Shown here piece after piece: positions 1 to 10,774 of a stretch of DNA of 37,710 bases. Every line of letters starts with the position of its first letter. Position 1 is the stretch's first letter. The notes beneath the pieces were generated by a model. That model was not told the origin of the DNA and did not search any database. It was given only the letters and a program-made list of their open reading frames with translations. The stretch covers positions 1 through 37,710 of the forward strand of contig DASSKL010000086.1 of the NCBI GenBank assembly GCA_035690485.1, in the 5' to 3' direction. The translations under genes and the position numbers were made by a program. The DNA comes from Mycobacteriales bacterium. GTDB lineage: Bacteria; Actinomycetota; Actinomycetes; JAFAQI01; DASSKL01.

Positions 1-8
1 GGTTGCGC

Positions 9-1388
9 TCAGCCGCTCACCGCAGCACAGCCGATCACCGCATTGCGGCCGGGTCCGGCGTTGACGCCGTAGGCGCACACCCGGTGGCCGCCCGCGGTCG
101 CCGGCACCGTGATCCGGAACCCGTGCCGGTCGCCCCAGCCCGGGAAGGCGGCAGCCACGTCCGGGCGGGAGAGCACCGCCGGTTGTGCGGGCGAGGCCAC
201 CTCGTCCACCGTCACCACGACGGAGATCGACACCGAGGTGTCGGGATCGAGGGCCCAGCCGCCGATGACGATGCGTCCGGCGCCGCCCTGCACCGAGTCG
301 ACGTGACCGATGGGCAGGTTGCCTACGGTGATCGCGCGGCAGCCGAGCAGGCGGTCGTCACCCCCGCCGGCTGTGTTGTCGGCGTAGACGCACACGGAGT
401 GCGAACCCGCGCCGACGTAGGGGAAGGTCACGGCGTACCCGTGCGCGGGGCCGGACGCCGGGAACACCGCTCCCACGTCCGGCCGGTTTCCTGCCGCCGT
501 GTAGCGGCCCGAGGCCACCCCGTCCACGTAGACGTCGACGCGGGTGGCGGCCGACGTGTCCGGGTCGATGGCCCAGCCGTCGACCCGTAGCCCGGCGGGC
601 CAGCGCGCCAGCCGGTCGTAGGCGCCGAACGCGCTGCCCGTCGGCCAGCCGGAGCGGCCGGTCAGGTCCACGAAGCGGTACCCGTGGGCGCGGTAGAAGT
701 CGATGATCGGGCCCAGCGCGGCGACCGTCGCGGGGTTGCCGTTGCCCGCGTTGTGCAGCAGCACGACCGGATGGCTCAGCGAGATGCCGGCTTCCGCCCG
801 GGTGATGATCCGGCCGATCCAGTACGCCGAGCCGGAGCCGTTCGCCTTCCAGTCCTCGGGGTCCACGGACCAGGTCCACACGCTCATCGCCCGCTGCTGG
901 GCCAGGGCCAGCGTCGTGGCGTTGTACGAGCCGTACGGCGGGCGGAACAGGCAGGGCATCCGTCCGGAGACGGCCGCCTGCTCGGCGCGCGCACGGTCGA
1001 TCTGCGCGGCCTGGTCGCTCGACGACAACGTCGTCAGCTGGACATGGCTCCAGGTGTGGTCGGCGACGACGTGGCCCGCGTTGATCTCCATCTGGTCGAT
1101 CTGCGGATCCGCCGCGGTGTTGGCGCCCTCGTTGAAGAACGTGGCCCGTACGTGCCGAGCGGCCAGGACCGTCAGGATCGCGCGCGTGCTGGGACCCGGC
1201 CCGTCGTCGAAGGTCAGCGCCACCGTCTTGCCGTCGCCTGGAGCGTAGGAGTGCACGCCGTAGCCCGCGGGCGCGCAGGAGGCGGCCGGCGAGACGGGCA
1301 CCGAGGCGACCGCCGCCGGCGGCGCTGTCAGGGCGAGTGCCGAGCCGAGCGCGAACCCCAGCGCGGTGTTCCGCAACGGTCGTGCCAT
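9..1388 (-). CDS. Secreted polysaccharide deacetylase (NodB/CE4) with two C-terminal repeats
   Basis: A 459-residue exported hydrolase that probably removes acetyl groups from a cell-wall or extracellular polysaccharide. Residues 1-30 form a signal peptide (arginines, then a long Ala/Leu stretch, AVA-S type end). The NodB domain spans about 50-245 and shows the CE4 motifs: TFDDGP at 59-64 (D61 base, D62 metal), H111 and H115 as metal-binding histidines, RPPYG at 149-153, DPEDW at 176-180 and LLH ending at H212. After it come two copies of a repeat of roughly 90 residues (about 267-355 and 372-459), each with GWAxDPDTS, RPDV, FP, HG and two cysteines (C333/C350, C438/C454). The repeat probably acts in wall or glycan binding; I do not recognise it as a named family. 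The start follows a G-rich stretch, with a TACCGT -10 candidate 45-50 bases upstream. The substrate (peptidoglycan, chitin-like or other glycan) cannot be told. Confidence 0.9.
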   Translation of the reverse strand: MARPLRNTALGFALGSALALTAPPAAVASVPVSPAASCAPAGYGVHSYAPGDGKTVALTFDDGPGPSTRAILTVLAARHVRATFFNEGANTAADPQIDQMEINAGHVVADHTWSHVQLTTLSSSDQAAQIDRARAEQAAVSGRMPCLFRPPYGSYNATTLALAQQRAMSVWTWSVDPEDWKANGSGSAYWIGRIITRAEAGISLSHPVVLLHNAGNGNPATVAALGPIIDFYRAHGYRFVDLTGRSGWPTGSAFGAYDRLARWPAGLRVDGWAIDPDTSAATRVDVYVDGVASGRYTAAGNRPDVGAVFPASGPAHGYAVTFPYVGAGSHSVCVYADNTAGGGDDRLLGCRAITVGNLPIGHVDSVQGGAGRIVIGGWALDPDTSVSISVVVTVDEVASPAQPAVLSRPDVAAAFPGWGDRHGFRITVPATAGGHRVCAYGVNAGPGRNAVIGCAAVSG

Positions 1389-1432
1389 CGCCGTGCCCCC
1401 CGGCCGGGGCTGCCCGCCCCTGGTCGCTTCGC

Positions 1433-1438
1433 ACGGTA
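1433..1438 (-). promoter_or_regulatory. Candidate -10 box (TACCGT) for the polysaccharide deacetylase
   Basis: On the minus strand the hexamer reads TACCGT, fitting the TAnnnT pattern of actinobacterial main-sigma promoters. It would give a leader of about 38 bases containing a G-rich ribosome-binding stretch. No clear -35 box is visible. The rest of the 221-base gap between the deacetylase and the next gene shows nothing I can name. Confidence 0.35.
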
Positions 1439-1609
1439 GGAGCGCTCGAGGCGGCGCACACGAGGCTTTGGTCCCGAGCGGCGCCTGGTGAAGTCAGGCC
1501 GATGAACCCCGTGCCGCAAGGACTTTCAGCCCTGTCGCGCCACCCGGCGTTCCTGGTGTCGTCAGGGCACGGCACCGGCCGCAGGGCCGGGGCAGAGGCG
1601 GTGGTTCTG

Positions 1610-2095
1610 ATGTGGTGGCGGAAGACGCGACACGGCAGCGGTGGTGAGTCCCTGACGAGTGCGGCGCGCGAGGTCGCCTTCGACGCGGCCCGGGTGCCGA
1701 CGCGCTCGGCGTCGCCAGAGCCGGATGCCGGTGAGGTTGTCCTGTTCGCCTACGTGGACGGCACCCTCGTCGAGGTGCGTCAGCGTGCCGAGGTGGACAC
1801 GGTCGACGGCGCGATCCTTCGTGCGCTGGAGCTCGCCAACGACGATTGGACCGAGGGCGAAGCCGCCGCCGAGATGTCCCGCGTCACCGGCGCCAGCGTC
1901 GCCGTCCTCGACGGTGCCTGTCACCGGATGGTGGGCGCGTTGGCGCGCAACCCGGTCACGGACGTGCGCGGGATTCGCGCGACCCGGATCGTTGTGGCCG
2001 CGCTCCGGCGCCCGGCACCCCCCGGCACGGGGCCCGTGCAACGCGACGGGTGTGCCCCCTGGACGTGGCCGGCGGACGACCGGGAGCTGAGCTAG
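1610..2095 (+). CDS. Hypothetical protein, 161 aa
   Basis: I do not recognise this protein. Codon use with G/C in nearly every third position supports real coding from about 1610 onward. It has no signal peptide or membrane segment. The N-terminal 40 residues are basic and low in complexity. The core (about 40-130) alternates hydrophobic and charged segments, with VVLFAYVDGTLVEV, an acidic middle (NDDWTEGEAAAEM) and a final IRATRIVVAAL strand, which suggests a small soluble alpha/beta domain. The ATG at 1610 was chosen because codon bias weakens upstream; the reading frame stays open back to about 1337, so a longer form cannot be excluded. It stands alone between a divergent deacetylase gene and a convergent acyltransferase gene, so context gives no hint of function. 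Confidence 0.55.
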   Translation: MWWRKTRHGSGGESLTSAAREVAFDAARVPTRSASPEPDAGEVVLFAYVDGTLVEVRQRAEVDTVDGAILRALELANDDWTEGEAAAEMSRVTGASVAVLDGACHRMVGALARNPVTDVRGIRATRIVVAALRRPAPPGTGPVQRDGCAPWTWPADDRELS

Positions 2096-2140
2096 GGCGA
2101 ACGTGGGTCGCGGTGGCGGCGCCCGGGCGCCCGTGAGAGC

Positions 2141-2980
2141 TCAGCGCCCGTCGGCCGGCGCCGCGGTTCGCACACCTGTCTCAGCCGGCGGTGGCTCGAA
2201 GGTAGCCGGATCCATGAGGTACTCCCGCGCCGCTCGGGCGAGAGCGGCCGCGCGCAAACCGTCCGTGTAGCGGTGGTCGAAGGTGGCGGTGAGCCCGAGC
2301 ACCGGGCGCACGACGACCTGACCGTCCTCGACGACGGCCTTGTCGGTCACGCTGCCGACGAGTACGAGGAACGGCACGCGGTAGTACGCCGCCAAGGGGG
2401 AGTACGCGTGCGAGATGCCGGCCATCCCGATGGAGCTCACCATCGCCCCGCCGAAGGCTTGCTGCGGCAGCCCGAGCCGTGGCAGGTGCAGGTTGAGGTC
2501 GGACGTCAGCCAGGCCGACAGCCGGAGGGCCGGACGCAGGACCGGTTTCGGCAGCAGGGCCAGCATCTGCTTCGTGCGGCCGAACTCGAGGTCGGTGTCG
2601 GCGCGGATCGACGCGACGCGCGACTCGATGTCGGTTGCCACCTCGATCAGCGACTTGCGATCGGCTCCGCTCACCTTCACGCCGGTCAGCTCGTCGCCGG
2701 CCGCCGCCACGATGACGAGGACGTCGATCGACTCGCGAGGGTGCGCCCGGCCTCGGGCGATCCGCACGTTGAGCTCGGGCACGGCCTCGAGGGCGCGGGC
2801 GATCGCCCGCACCACGGCGTGCGTGACCGTGACGTGCACTCCGCTGGCCCGGCGTACGCGCTCCAGGTGTTCGAGAAGCCGGGTGGCGTCGATCTCCAGG
2901 TCGCCGAAGAACTGCGGGTCGCTCGGCGCACGCCAGCTGGCGCCGGCGAGTTTGCGCCACCCCCGCAAGGGCTGTGACAC
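2141..2980 (-). CDS. Stand-alone 2-oxoacid dehydrogenase E2-type acyltransferase domain
   Basis: A 279-residue protein matching the catalytic (chloramphenicol acetyltransferase-like) domain of dihydrolipoamide acyltransferases. The diagnostic catalytic motif DHRYTDG lies at 235-241, with H236 as the likely general base. Full E2 enzymes also carry N-terminal lipoyl and peripheral-subunit-binding domains (usually 400-600 residues); both are absent, and no E1, E3 or lipoyl gene is nearby. It is therefore unlikely to be the core of a classical 2-oxoacid dehydrogenase complex and more likely transfers an acyl group to another acceptor, or has lost that role. The GTG start has AAGGGG about 9 bases upstream. 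It is monocistronic, with about 225 bases before the GH3 stop that show no clear features. Confidence 0.8.
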   Translation of the reverse strand: MSQPLRGWRKLAGASWRAPSDPQFFGDLEIDATRLLEHLERVRRASGVHVTVTHAVVRAIARALEAVPELNVRIARGRAHPRESIDVLVIVAAAGDELTGVKVSGADRKSLIEVATDIESRVASIRADTDLEFGRTKQMLALLPKPVLRPALRLSAWLTSDLNLHLPRLGLPQQAFGGAMVSSIGMAGISHAYSPLAAYYRVPFLVLVGSVTDKAVVEDGQVVVRPVLGLTATFDHRYTDGLRAAALARAAREYLMDPATFEPPPAETGVRTAAPADGR

Positions 2981-3205
2981 GAGGCATCCCCTTTCGTCGT
3001 CAGGAGACCGCGGTCACCACGGCGGCGGGAGCGATCCGGCTGCGCATGGACGACCTCGAGAGGAACCCGGAGCGATCGGGTGACCGCCCGACCCCATTGC
3101 GCCTCGGCCGCGCTCCGCGGCACCAGGGGCGAAGGCCCTTCGCCGGGACAACCTTGGGCCCTAGGTCCGGTGTCGGCGGGCGCGGCGGCTGGGCGGGAGG
3201 CGGGG

Positions 3206-4420
3206 TCAGCCGGCGCAAAGGTCGCGGGTCTTCGCCCGCGCTACGGCAGCGGCAGCTGCGTCGAGCCGGTTCTGCGGCAGCGTTCCGTCGTGGACCGCCG
3301 CGACCAGCTGCCGCACGATGTCGTTGACCGTCCCGGCCACCCGGTCAGGGGCCAGCAGCGCTTTCTGCTGCGACGTCAGCGTCGAGCCGAAGAGAACCAC
3401 GTCCGCCCCGGCGCGAATTGCCGCCACGGTCGCGTGCGGCACGTCGTAGCCGGCGGCGCTGATCGCGCCCGCCGACAGGCTGTCGGTGACGACCAGACCG
3501 GTGAAGCCGAGGCGTTGCCGCAACAGCCCGTCGATCACGGTGCTCGACAGCGACGCGGGAGTGGCGCCGATGCCGGGCACCGCGGCGTTTGCCACCATGA
3601 CGGCCGGCACGCCCGCGGAGATCGCCGCGGCGAAGACCGGCAGCGCCTGCTGTTCCAGCTTCGACAGCGGCAGCGTCTGCCCGGCTCCGTAGTCCGTGTT
3701 GCCGGTCGAGCCGCCGAGACCGGGGAAGTGCTTGGCCACGGCGAGGACGTGTCCGGCGAGGCCGCGGACGAATGCCGTGCCGTACGCCGCCGCCACCGCC
3801 GGGTCTCCGCTGAACGACCGCTTTCCGTCCGGGTTGCTCGAGGACGGGCCCGGTCGCGCGTCGACGTCGAGCACGGGTGCCAGGTCGACGTTGACGCCGA
3901 GCGCGCGCATCTGCCGGCCCAGCCGCGACGCCGCCGACTGGACCTGGGCCGGCGTCGTCGACGCCGCCATCTCGCGCGGCCAGGGCAGGCTCGTTACCGC
4001 CGCCCCCAGCCGCTGGACGCCGCCGCCCTCCTGGTCGGCCATGACGAGCAGAGGCACCGCGGCGGCGCGCTGGGCGGCCGCGATCTCGCCGGCCAGGTCG
4101 CCCGGGACGTCGTTTCCGAGCATCAGGACGCCGCCGACTCCGGTCGCGAGCACCGGCCGAAGGGCAGCGGCATCGAACCCGATCGTGGGCGCGACGACCA
4201 GCTGCGCCGCCTTCTGCGGCAACGACCAGCCGGCGCTGGTGACCCCGCACGCGGGGCTCGCCGGCGGGCTGCTCGGAGCGGCAGCGGTCGTCGACGTGGT
4301 GACCGTCGGAGCTGCCGACGTCGGCGGTGCGGCAGAGGTCGCGGCGGGGTTCGGGGTCCCGGACTGGCCGCATGCCGCGGCGGCGAGCAGGCCGGCCAGG
4401 GCCGCGAGCCATCGACGCAT
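3206..4420 (-). CDS. Glycoside hydrolase family 3 lipoprotein (NagZ/LpqI-like)
   Basis: A 404-residue exported GH3 protein related to beta-N-acetylhexosaminidases that act on peptidoglycan fragments. The start at 4420 gives MRRW plus a hydrophobic stretch ending LAAAAC, so C17 is the probable lipidated cysteine, although the lipobox is imperfect. A Ser/Thr/Ala/Pro linker (18-58) precedes the barrel. Visible signatures are DQEGGG at 129-134, KHFPGLG at 230-236 and VVTDSLSAGA at 310-319 with D313 as the expected nucleophile. NagZ enzymes usually carry an Asp-His acid/base pair in a loop just after KHFPGHG; here the loop reads GLGGSTGNTDYG with no histidine, so the acid/base may differ or the substrate may not be that of NagZ. 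The two-domain beta-glucosidase layout is absent. An earlier in-frame start at 4588 would bury the signal peptide and was rejected. Confidence 0.85.
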   Translation of the reverse strand: MRRWLAALAGLLAAAACGQSGTPNPAATSAAPPTSAAPTVTTSTTAAAPSSPPASPACGVTSAGWSLPQKAAQLVVAPTIGFDAAALRPVLATGVGGVLMLGNDVPGDLAGEIAAAQRAAAVPLLVMADQEGGGVQRLGAAVTSLPWPREMAASTTPAQVQSAASRLGRQMRALGVNVDLAPVLDVDARPGPSSSNPDGKRSFSGDPAVAAAYGTAFVRGLAGHVLAVAKHFPGLGGSTGNTDYGAGQTLPLSKLEQQALPVFAAAISAGVPAVMVANAAVPGIGATPASLSSTVIDGLLRQRLGFTGLVVTDSLSAGAISAAGYDVPHATVAAIRAGADVVLFGSTLTSQQKALLAPDRVAGTVNDIVRQLVAAVHDGTLPQNRLDAAAAAVARAKTRDLCAG

Positions 4421-4495
4421 CCCACCAGGGTGCCTCGTGAGCGGGCCGCGCTCTCCCGGATCGCCGCCCGCCGCCCCTGTGCCAGAGTGCGCGGC

Positions 4496-5395
4496 ATGAA
4501 CGACACCGAGGTCTCTCCCCGCGCCCGCAAGCTCGCCGCCGCCCTGGAGCCGGTCGCGGGCCAGGTCTACTTCGCGCCCGAGGCGCACGAGGAGTACGAG
4601 AAGCTCGGTTTCGACGCGAGCAGCCGCACCGCCGGCAACGTGGCCATGCCCGACGGCCCGGCCTACTTCACCAGCCGCGGCTCGATCCTCGGCCAGGTTC
4701 CTGGAGAGGTGGTCGCCGCGACCTTCGGGGTGTTCAACCCGGCCGCCGTCGTACCCGCCGTGACGATGGGGTGGACGCGCACCGACGCGGCCACGATCTG
4801 CGCGGCGCGCACCCGCGCCGCGACCGCGCAGCTCACCCGCGTGCTCGGGGCCCGACCCGACGGCCTGAGCACCGTGGCCGATCTGCTGTCACGTGCGGTC
4901 GAGCCGCTGCGTCCCGAGGGGCGCCCGCTCTTCGCCGGGTTGCGTGCCCTGGGCCTGCCGGGCGACCCCGTCGGTGACGTGTGGCGGATGGCCGACATGC
5001 TCCGCGAGTACCGCGGCGACGCGCACATCGCCTCCTGGACCTCGGCCGGCTTCGACGCGGTGGAGATCGGGCTGCTGACCGAGCTCTACTGGGGCCTGCC
5101 GATGGGCTCCTACATCCGCAGCCGCGCCTGGTCGCCGGACGAGCTCGAGGCCGGCAAGCAACGGCTACGGGCCCGCGGGCTCCTCGACGGTGACGGGTTC
5201 TCCGCCGCCGGGCGCGAGGCGCGCGAGGCCGTCGAGCAGGCGACCGACCGGCAGTGCCGCCCGATCATCGAGGCACTGGGCGACGACGTCGACGACCTGG
5301 TCGGCGTACTCCGGCCGTGGGGCGACGCCATCCGGGCCGCGGGCGGCTACCCGGCGTCCGGCCCGCACGACCTCGCCGGCCAGCGCAACGACTGA
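4496..5395 (+). CDS. SCO6745-family protein, helix-turn-helix-like, function unknown
   Basis: A soluble 299-residue protein resembling a family common in actinobacteria and named after Streptomyces SCO6745. Landmarks are the YFAPEAHEEYEKLG start, the internal FTSRGSILGQVPGEVVAATFGVFNP block, and WRMADMLREYRGDAH followed by a winged-helix-like C-terminal half (LLTELYWGLPMGSY ... WSPDELEAGKQRLRARGLLDG). The C-terminal half resembles MarR-type DNA- or ligand-binding folds, so a regulatory role is possible, but this is inference. The ATG at 4496 is supported by family-like N-terminal sequence; the frame stays open far upstream only because it runs antisense to the GH3 gene. CAGAGT lies 7 bases before the start, a weak -10-like position. 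No operon partner is visible. Confidence 0.75.
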   Translation: MNDTEVSPRARKLAAALEPVAGQVYFAPEAHEEYEKLGFDASSRTAGNVAMPDGPAYFTSRGSILGQVPGEVVAATFGVFNPAAVVPAVTMGWTRTDAATICAARTRAATAQLTRVLGARPDGLSTVADLLSRAVEPLRPEGRPLFAGLRALGLPGDPVGDVWRMADMLREYRGDAHIASWTSAGFDAVEIGLLTELYWGLPMGSYIRSRAWSPDELEAGKQRLRARGLLDGDGFSAAGREAREAVEQATDRQCRPIIEALGDDVDDLVGVLRPWGDAIRAAGGYPASGPHDLAGQRND

Positions 5396-5481
5396 CCGGT
5401 CCCGCCCCCCCGGGTCAGATCCCCGATCGGACTTCCGGGCCGTGGACCGAGGCGCGGGCCCAGCCGTCCGAGGGCGCGAGC

Positions 5482-6678
5482 TCAGCTCTCCGCGAGGTCG
5501 CGGATGACGGCCTCGGTCAGCCGGGCCGCGTCGAGCACGGTGTCGTAGTCCAGCCGCTCCGGCGTGTCGGTCAGCTGGTGGTAGTGCGCCAGCGCCTTGG
5601 CGTCGTCGAGGGACACCAGCGTGGCCGTCGGGTAGCCGGCCTTCCCGGTCACGATGCTGTCGGTCGTGGTCCTCGCCCGCAGGCCGCGGCCGAGCTTGAT
5701 GCCCTCGCGGGAGGCGACGGCCGCGACCTGCTCCTTGAACGCCGGCTCGTAGTCGCGCATGACGACCGGCCCCTCGCCCTCGAGCAGCGTCAGGTGCGGC
5801 GAGCCGATCGTCTCGAGGTTGACCACCCAGGTGCTCGCGGTCGGCAGGTTCGGGAAGTGCCGGCGGGCGAAGCCGCGGATGCCCTCCTGGAACGACTCCT
5901 CCGCTCCGGCCGACAGCAGCAGGACGCGTACGCCGGAGACCGGCCGCTCGTTCAGCGCACGGGCCACCGCGACCAGGCCGGCGACCCCCGAGGCGTCGTC
6001 GTTGGCGGCCGGGCTGACCGGCGAGGATCCGATCTGGGCGAACGCCGCGGCGCCGACCGCCGACAGCAGCGCCCCCGTCAGCGCCATCCCGCGCCGCCCG
6101 GCGGCCGCCCCGAGCGCGGCGAGCAACGGGCCGCTGGCGATCACCCAGTAGACCGGCACCGCCGACTCCGTGCTCTCGATCAGGTCCGGGCGCCGTTCGG
6201 CCAGCCAGTGCTGGAAGCGGTCCGACAGCGAGAAGAACAGCCCGGTGTGCGGGGCGTCGTGGTGCGCCATGACGACGACAACGCGCGCCGCGGTGCGGTC
6301 GCCGGTCCAGCCCAGCACGTTCGTGGTCGTACGCCGGGGGAGCAGGCGTCGCAGTGGTCGCAGGCCGGAGTCGACGTCGTCGAAGAGCGCCGCCGCGCCC
6401 GCCACGCCCAGCAGGGCGCCGAGCCGACGCCGCCCGGCGACCGCGGCCAGCCCCCCGGCGATGCCGAGGGCGCAGGACAGGCCCATCGGCCACCAGTAGG
6501 TCCCGTGCGCGTGCTCCTCCTCGAGCGTCACCTCGCACCCGTGGTCGGCCAGCCGGCGCGCGACCCACTCGGCGACCTGGCGCTCGCTGTCCGACGCCGA
6601 CGGGCGCTCGCCGACGCACAGCACGGCGACCACCTCGCGGACTTCCGCCTCCACCGACCCGGTCGTCATGGACCGCAT
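5482..6678 (-). CDS. M28-family zinc peptidase with membrane segments
   Basis: A 398-residue aminopeptidase-like protein. M28 metal-site motifs are present in order: AHHDAPHTG (about 138-146, H/D ligands), [10 protein letters not shown] (225-234, bridging Asp), GAEES (258-262, catalytic Glu plus Glu ligand), NLETIG, and a C-terminal YHQLTDTPE that supplies the last histidine. Hydrophobic segments at about 65-80, 86-99 and 175-215 suggest membrane anchoring, with a pair of helices between the first two metal motifs, unlike the secreted soluble M28 enzymes. No signal peptide. The start is either the ATG at 6678 or the one at 6669; neither has a strong ribosome-binding site. Substrate unknown, probably peptides. 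It is divergent from the Nudix gene (44 bases apart). Confidence 0.85.
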   Translation of the reverse strand: MRSMTTGSVEAEVREVVAVLCVGERPSASDSERQVAEWVARRLADHGCEVTLEEEHAHGTYWWPMGLSCALGIAGGLAAVAGRRRLGALLGVAGAAALFDDVDSGLRPLRRLLPRRTTTNVLGWTGDRTAARVVVVMAHHDAPHTGLFFSLSDRFQHWLAERRPDLIESTESAVPVYWVIASGPLLAALGAAAGRRGMALTGALLSAVGAAAFAQIGSSPVSPAANDDASGVAGLVAVARALNERPVSGVRVLLLSAGAEESFQEGIRGFARRHFPNLPTASTWVVNLETIGSPHLTLLEGEGPVVMRDYEPAFKEQVAAVASREGIKLGRGLRARTTTDSIVTGKAGYPTATLVSLDDAKALAHYHQLTDTPERLDYDTVLDAARLTEAVIRDLAES

Positions 6679-6722
6679 TCTGGTGGCAGCACCGGAGCCG
6701 GTCCTCTGGCAGGGTGGCTCGG

Positions 6723-7106
6723 GTGCAGGTGGTGGTCGGCGCCGCGATCCTGCGCGCCGGCCAGTTGCTGGCGGCGCAGCGCAGCCGGCCGGCCGCCCTC
6801 GCCGGCTACTGGGAGCTGCCCGGCGGCAAGGTCGAACCGGGCGAGGACGAGCGCGCCGCCCTCGCCCGCGAGTGCCGCGAGGAGCTCGGCGTCGCTGTCG
6901 CCGTCGGCGACCGCGTCGGCCCGGAGGTCCCCATCTCCGACGGCATGGTGCTGCGCACGTGGTCGGCGACGATCCTCAGCGGTACGCCGTACGCCCACGA
7001 GCACGCCGCCCTGCGCTGGCTCACCGCCGCCGAGATCTCCGAGCTGCCCTGGCTCCCTGCCGACGCGCCGCTGATCCCCCACCTGCAGCGGCTGCTGGCT
7101 GGCTAG
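6723..7106 (+). CDS. Nudix hydrolase, MutT-like (8-oxo-dGTP diphosphatase type)
   Basis: A 127-residue protein with a complete Nudix box at about 35-57 (GKVEPGE ... RECREELG), matching G-x5-E-x7-R-E-x2-E-E-x-G. Size and the (V)[18 protein letters not shown] start match the MutT class that hydrolyses oxidised or non-canonical nucleoside triphosphates to monophosphates, protecting DNA replication. The GTG start at 6723 was chosen by family alignment; CAGGGT lies 7 bases before it, a -10-like box that would make the mRNA almost leaderless. It is convergent with the hemerythrin-like gene, and the two stops share the tetramer CTAG. Substrate preference within Nudix cannot be told from sequence. 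Confidence 0.88.
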   Translation: MQVVVGAAILRAGQLLAAQRSRPAALAGYWELPGGKVEPGEDERAALARECREELGVAVAVGDRVGPEVPISDGMVLRTWSATILSGTPYAHEHAALRWLTAAEISELPWLPADAPLIPHLQRLLAG

Positions 7107-7681
7107 TCCGCCGTGGAGCGGTGCTCCATCACGTCGCGCACCCTGTCCGTGAGGCCACCGACCTTGGCGGTGAACGCGTTGACCGGGGTGGCCGGGTGCG
7201 GGTGCGTCGGCGCCGAGCGCATGGCCTCGACCAGCTTGACACCGATGTCCTCGCGGTCCCGCGGGCTCAGCGCCTCCATGATCTCCGGGAAGATCTCCTC
7301 TTCCTCGTAGCGCACGTGCGCGCGCACCTCGGAGATGAGCTTGCGCAGCAGCGCGTCGTAGTCCACCGAGTCGGGGCTGATGTCGTCGAGCTGGTGCAGC
7401 AGTTCCTTGACGACCTGGTGGTCGTGGCGGGCGTGGTCGGCCAGCGGGTCGCCGTCGGGCAGGGCAGTGCGAAGTGCCGGGTAGAAGTGCAGCTCCTCGA
7501 TGGCGGCGTGCTGCGACAGCTTCGTCACGATCGTGTTCTTGAGGGCGTTGCGCTCGGCCACCAGGCCGGTGCGGGAGTCGTCGACCTGGGCGACCTGCAG
7601 CCCCTCGGCCTCGGCGAAGAGCTCCTCGACCTCGCGATGCTGGTGGTGCAGCACGGTGAGGGCGTCCGTCATCGATGCCAT
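7103..7681 (-). CDS. Hemerythrin-like HHE-domain protein
   Basis: A soluble 192-residue helical protein with two HHE-type cation-binding repeats. Candidate ligands include HHQH near the N-terminus (residues 12-15), [12 protein letters not shown] (about 57-68), DHARHDHQ (about 83-90) and [11 protein letters not shown] (about 122-132). Such proteins bind a di-iron centre and are linked to oxygen, NO or redox sensing and iron storage; the exact role here is unknown. The last 45 residues are proline- and histidine-rich ([13 protein letters not shown]) and lie outside the fold. It starts divergently from typA, and its stop overlaps the Nudix stop in CTAG at 7103-7106. Confidence 0.85.
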   Translation of the reverse strand: MASMTDALTVLHHQHREVEELFAEAEGLQVAQVDDSRTGLVAERNALKNTIVTKLSQHAAIEELHFYPALRTALPDGDPLADHARHDHQVVKELLHQLDDISPDSVDYDALLRKLISEVRAHVRYEEEEIFPEIMEALSPRDREDIGVKLVEAMRSAPTHPHPATPVNAFTAKVGGLTDRVRDVMEHRSTAD

Positions 7682-7704
7682 GCGCCGGTGTTACCCAGGC
7701 GACC

Positions 7705-7710
7705 TACCAT
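7705..7710 (+). promoter_or_regulatory. Candidate -10 box (TACCAT) upstream of typA
   Basis: TACCAT fits TAnnnT and would start transcription near 7717. That places the ATG at 7709 inside the promoter, and is one reason to prefer a later typA start (GTG 7730 or TTG 7772). No convincing -35 is seen. Confidence 0.3.
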
Positions 7711-7771
7711 GAAGCACCGCCCCGCGGCCGTGTCATGGCCGGCCGCACCCCTTCCCTGGAGCCCTGTCCCG

Positions 7772-9628
<1,857 letters not shown>

Positions 9629-9637
9629 CGTTCTTGC

Positions 9638-10639
9638 ATGAGCACGATGGATCCGCCGGAGGAGCGCAGGGCCGGCGTCGACCCGGCGGCCGCGGTGCTC
9701 CGGGAGGCGGCCGAGGCCGTCGACCCGCTCGACCAGAAGGTCGAGATGACGCCGCTGGACTTCCCGCGGCGGTTGCTGCTCGTGCACGCCCACCCCGACG
9801 ACGAGTCGATCAGCTGCGGCGCGACGATGGCGAAGTACGTGGCCGAGGGCGCCCTCGTCACGCTCGTCACCTGCACGCTGGGTGAGGAGGGGGAGGTCGT
9901 CGTCCCCGAGCTCGCGCACCTCGCGGCGGACCAGGACGACGCCCTCGGCCCTCGGCGCATCGACGAGCTCGCCGCGGCCTGCGAAGCCCTCGGCGTGCAC
10001 GACCACCGCTTCCTCGGCGGCCCGGGCCGCTGGCGCGACTCCGGGATGATGGGCGTCGCGTCCAACGAGCGGCCCGACTGCTTCTGGCAGGCCGACCTCG
10101 ACGAGGCCGCGCGCGAGCTGGTCGCGATCGTGCGCGCCGTACGCCCGCAGGTCGTCGTGACCTACGACGAGAACGGCGCCTACGGCCACCCCGACCACAT
10201 CCAGGCGCACCGGGTGGCGGTCGCGGCGTTCGAGGCGGCGGCCGACCCGGCGCGCTGGCCGGAGATGGGCGAGCCGTGGGCGGCGTCGAAGCTCTACTAC
10301 ACGGCCATGCCGAAGTCGGTGCTGCAGCGCGGGATCGACGCGATGCGCGAGCGCGGGCTGTCGCTCTTCGAGGGGCTGGAGAGCGCCGACGACGTGCCCT
10401 TCGCGGTGGCCGACGACCTGGTCACCACCGAGATCGACGCCCGCGACCACCTCGACGCGAAGATGGCCGCGCTGCGTGCCCACGCGACGCAGATCAGCGT
10501 CGACGGCCCGATCTTCGCGCTGGCCGACGACGTCAACCAGCTGGCGTTCGGCCGGGAGCACTTCATGCTGGTGCGCGGTGACCGTGGCCCTGGCGTGGGC
10601 GAGCAGGGCTGGGAGGACGACCTCTTCGCCGGGCTGTGA
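9638..10639 (+). CDS. mshB: Mycothiol biosynthesis deacetylase MshB (LmbE family)
   Basis: A 333-residue zinc deacetylase that converts GlcNAc-myo-inositol to GlcN-myo-inositol in mycothiol synthesis. The zinc motif AHPDDE lies at 51-56, followed by [11 protein letters not shown] as in Msh[23 protein letters not shown] and [17 protein letters not shown] further match MshB rather than the related amidase Mca; the last carries the third metal histidine. It is about 30 residues longer than the M. tuberculosis protein because of an N-terminal extension; a second start at ATG 9746 would give the usual length. The 9638 start is favoured by the TAGCGT box 6 bases upstream. It is followed, after the FtsH-like gene, by a DUF6113-like membrane gene, a neighbour also recalled near mshB in other actinobacteria. 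Confidence 0.93.
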   Translation: MSTMDPPEERRAGVDPAAAVLREAAEAVDPLDQKVEMTPLDFPRRLLLVHAHPDDESISCGATMAKYVAEGALVTLVTCTLGEEGEVVVPELAHLAADQDDALGPRRIDELAAACEALGVHDHRFLGGPGRWRDSGMMGVASNERPDCFWQADLDEAARELVAIVRAVRPQVVVTYDENGAYGHPDHIQAHRVAVAAFEAAADPARWPEMGEPWAASKLYYTAMPKSVLQRGIDAMRERGLSLFEGLESADDVPFAVADDLVTTEIDARDHLDAKMAALRAHATQISVDGPIFALADDVNQLAFGREHFMLVRGDRGPGVGEQGWEDDLFAGL

Positions 10640-10748
10640 GCCGGTTGCCGCCGCTGGGGCTCGCCGGGCCGCGAGCCGCATCGGGCGCCACCCGATCGGC
10701 GGCACGTCCTCGCCGTCGCCGCGTCGTTGTGACAGGTGACCCGGGTGT

Positions 10749-10774
10749 GCTCCGTCGGGGTCTGTTCACGGAGC
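10749..10774. terminator. Inverted repeat, possible mshB terminator or operator
   Basis: GCTCCGT at 10749-10755 and ACGGAGC at 10768-10774 are perfect complements separated by 12 bases. It lies 110 bases after the mshB stop. No T-tract follows, so a classical intrinsic terminator is not proven; it could equally be a protein-binding site. Confidence 0.3.

Noticed and set aside
3080-4495. Long N-terminal extension of the SCO6745-like protein
   Set aside because: The extension runs antisense to the GH3 lipoprotein gene and has shadow composition; family similarity begins at 4496.
6668-7771. Upstream extension of typA across the Nudix and hemerythrin-like genes
   Set aside because: TypA homology begins just after 7772 and two other genes occupy the extension.
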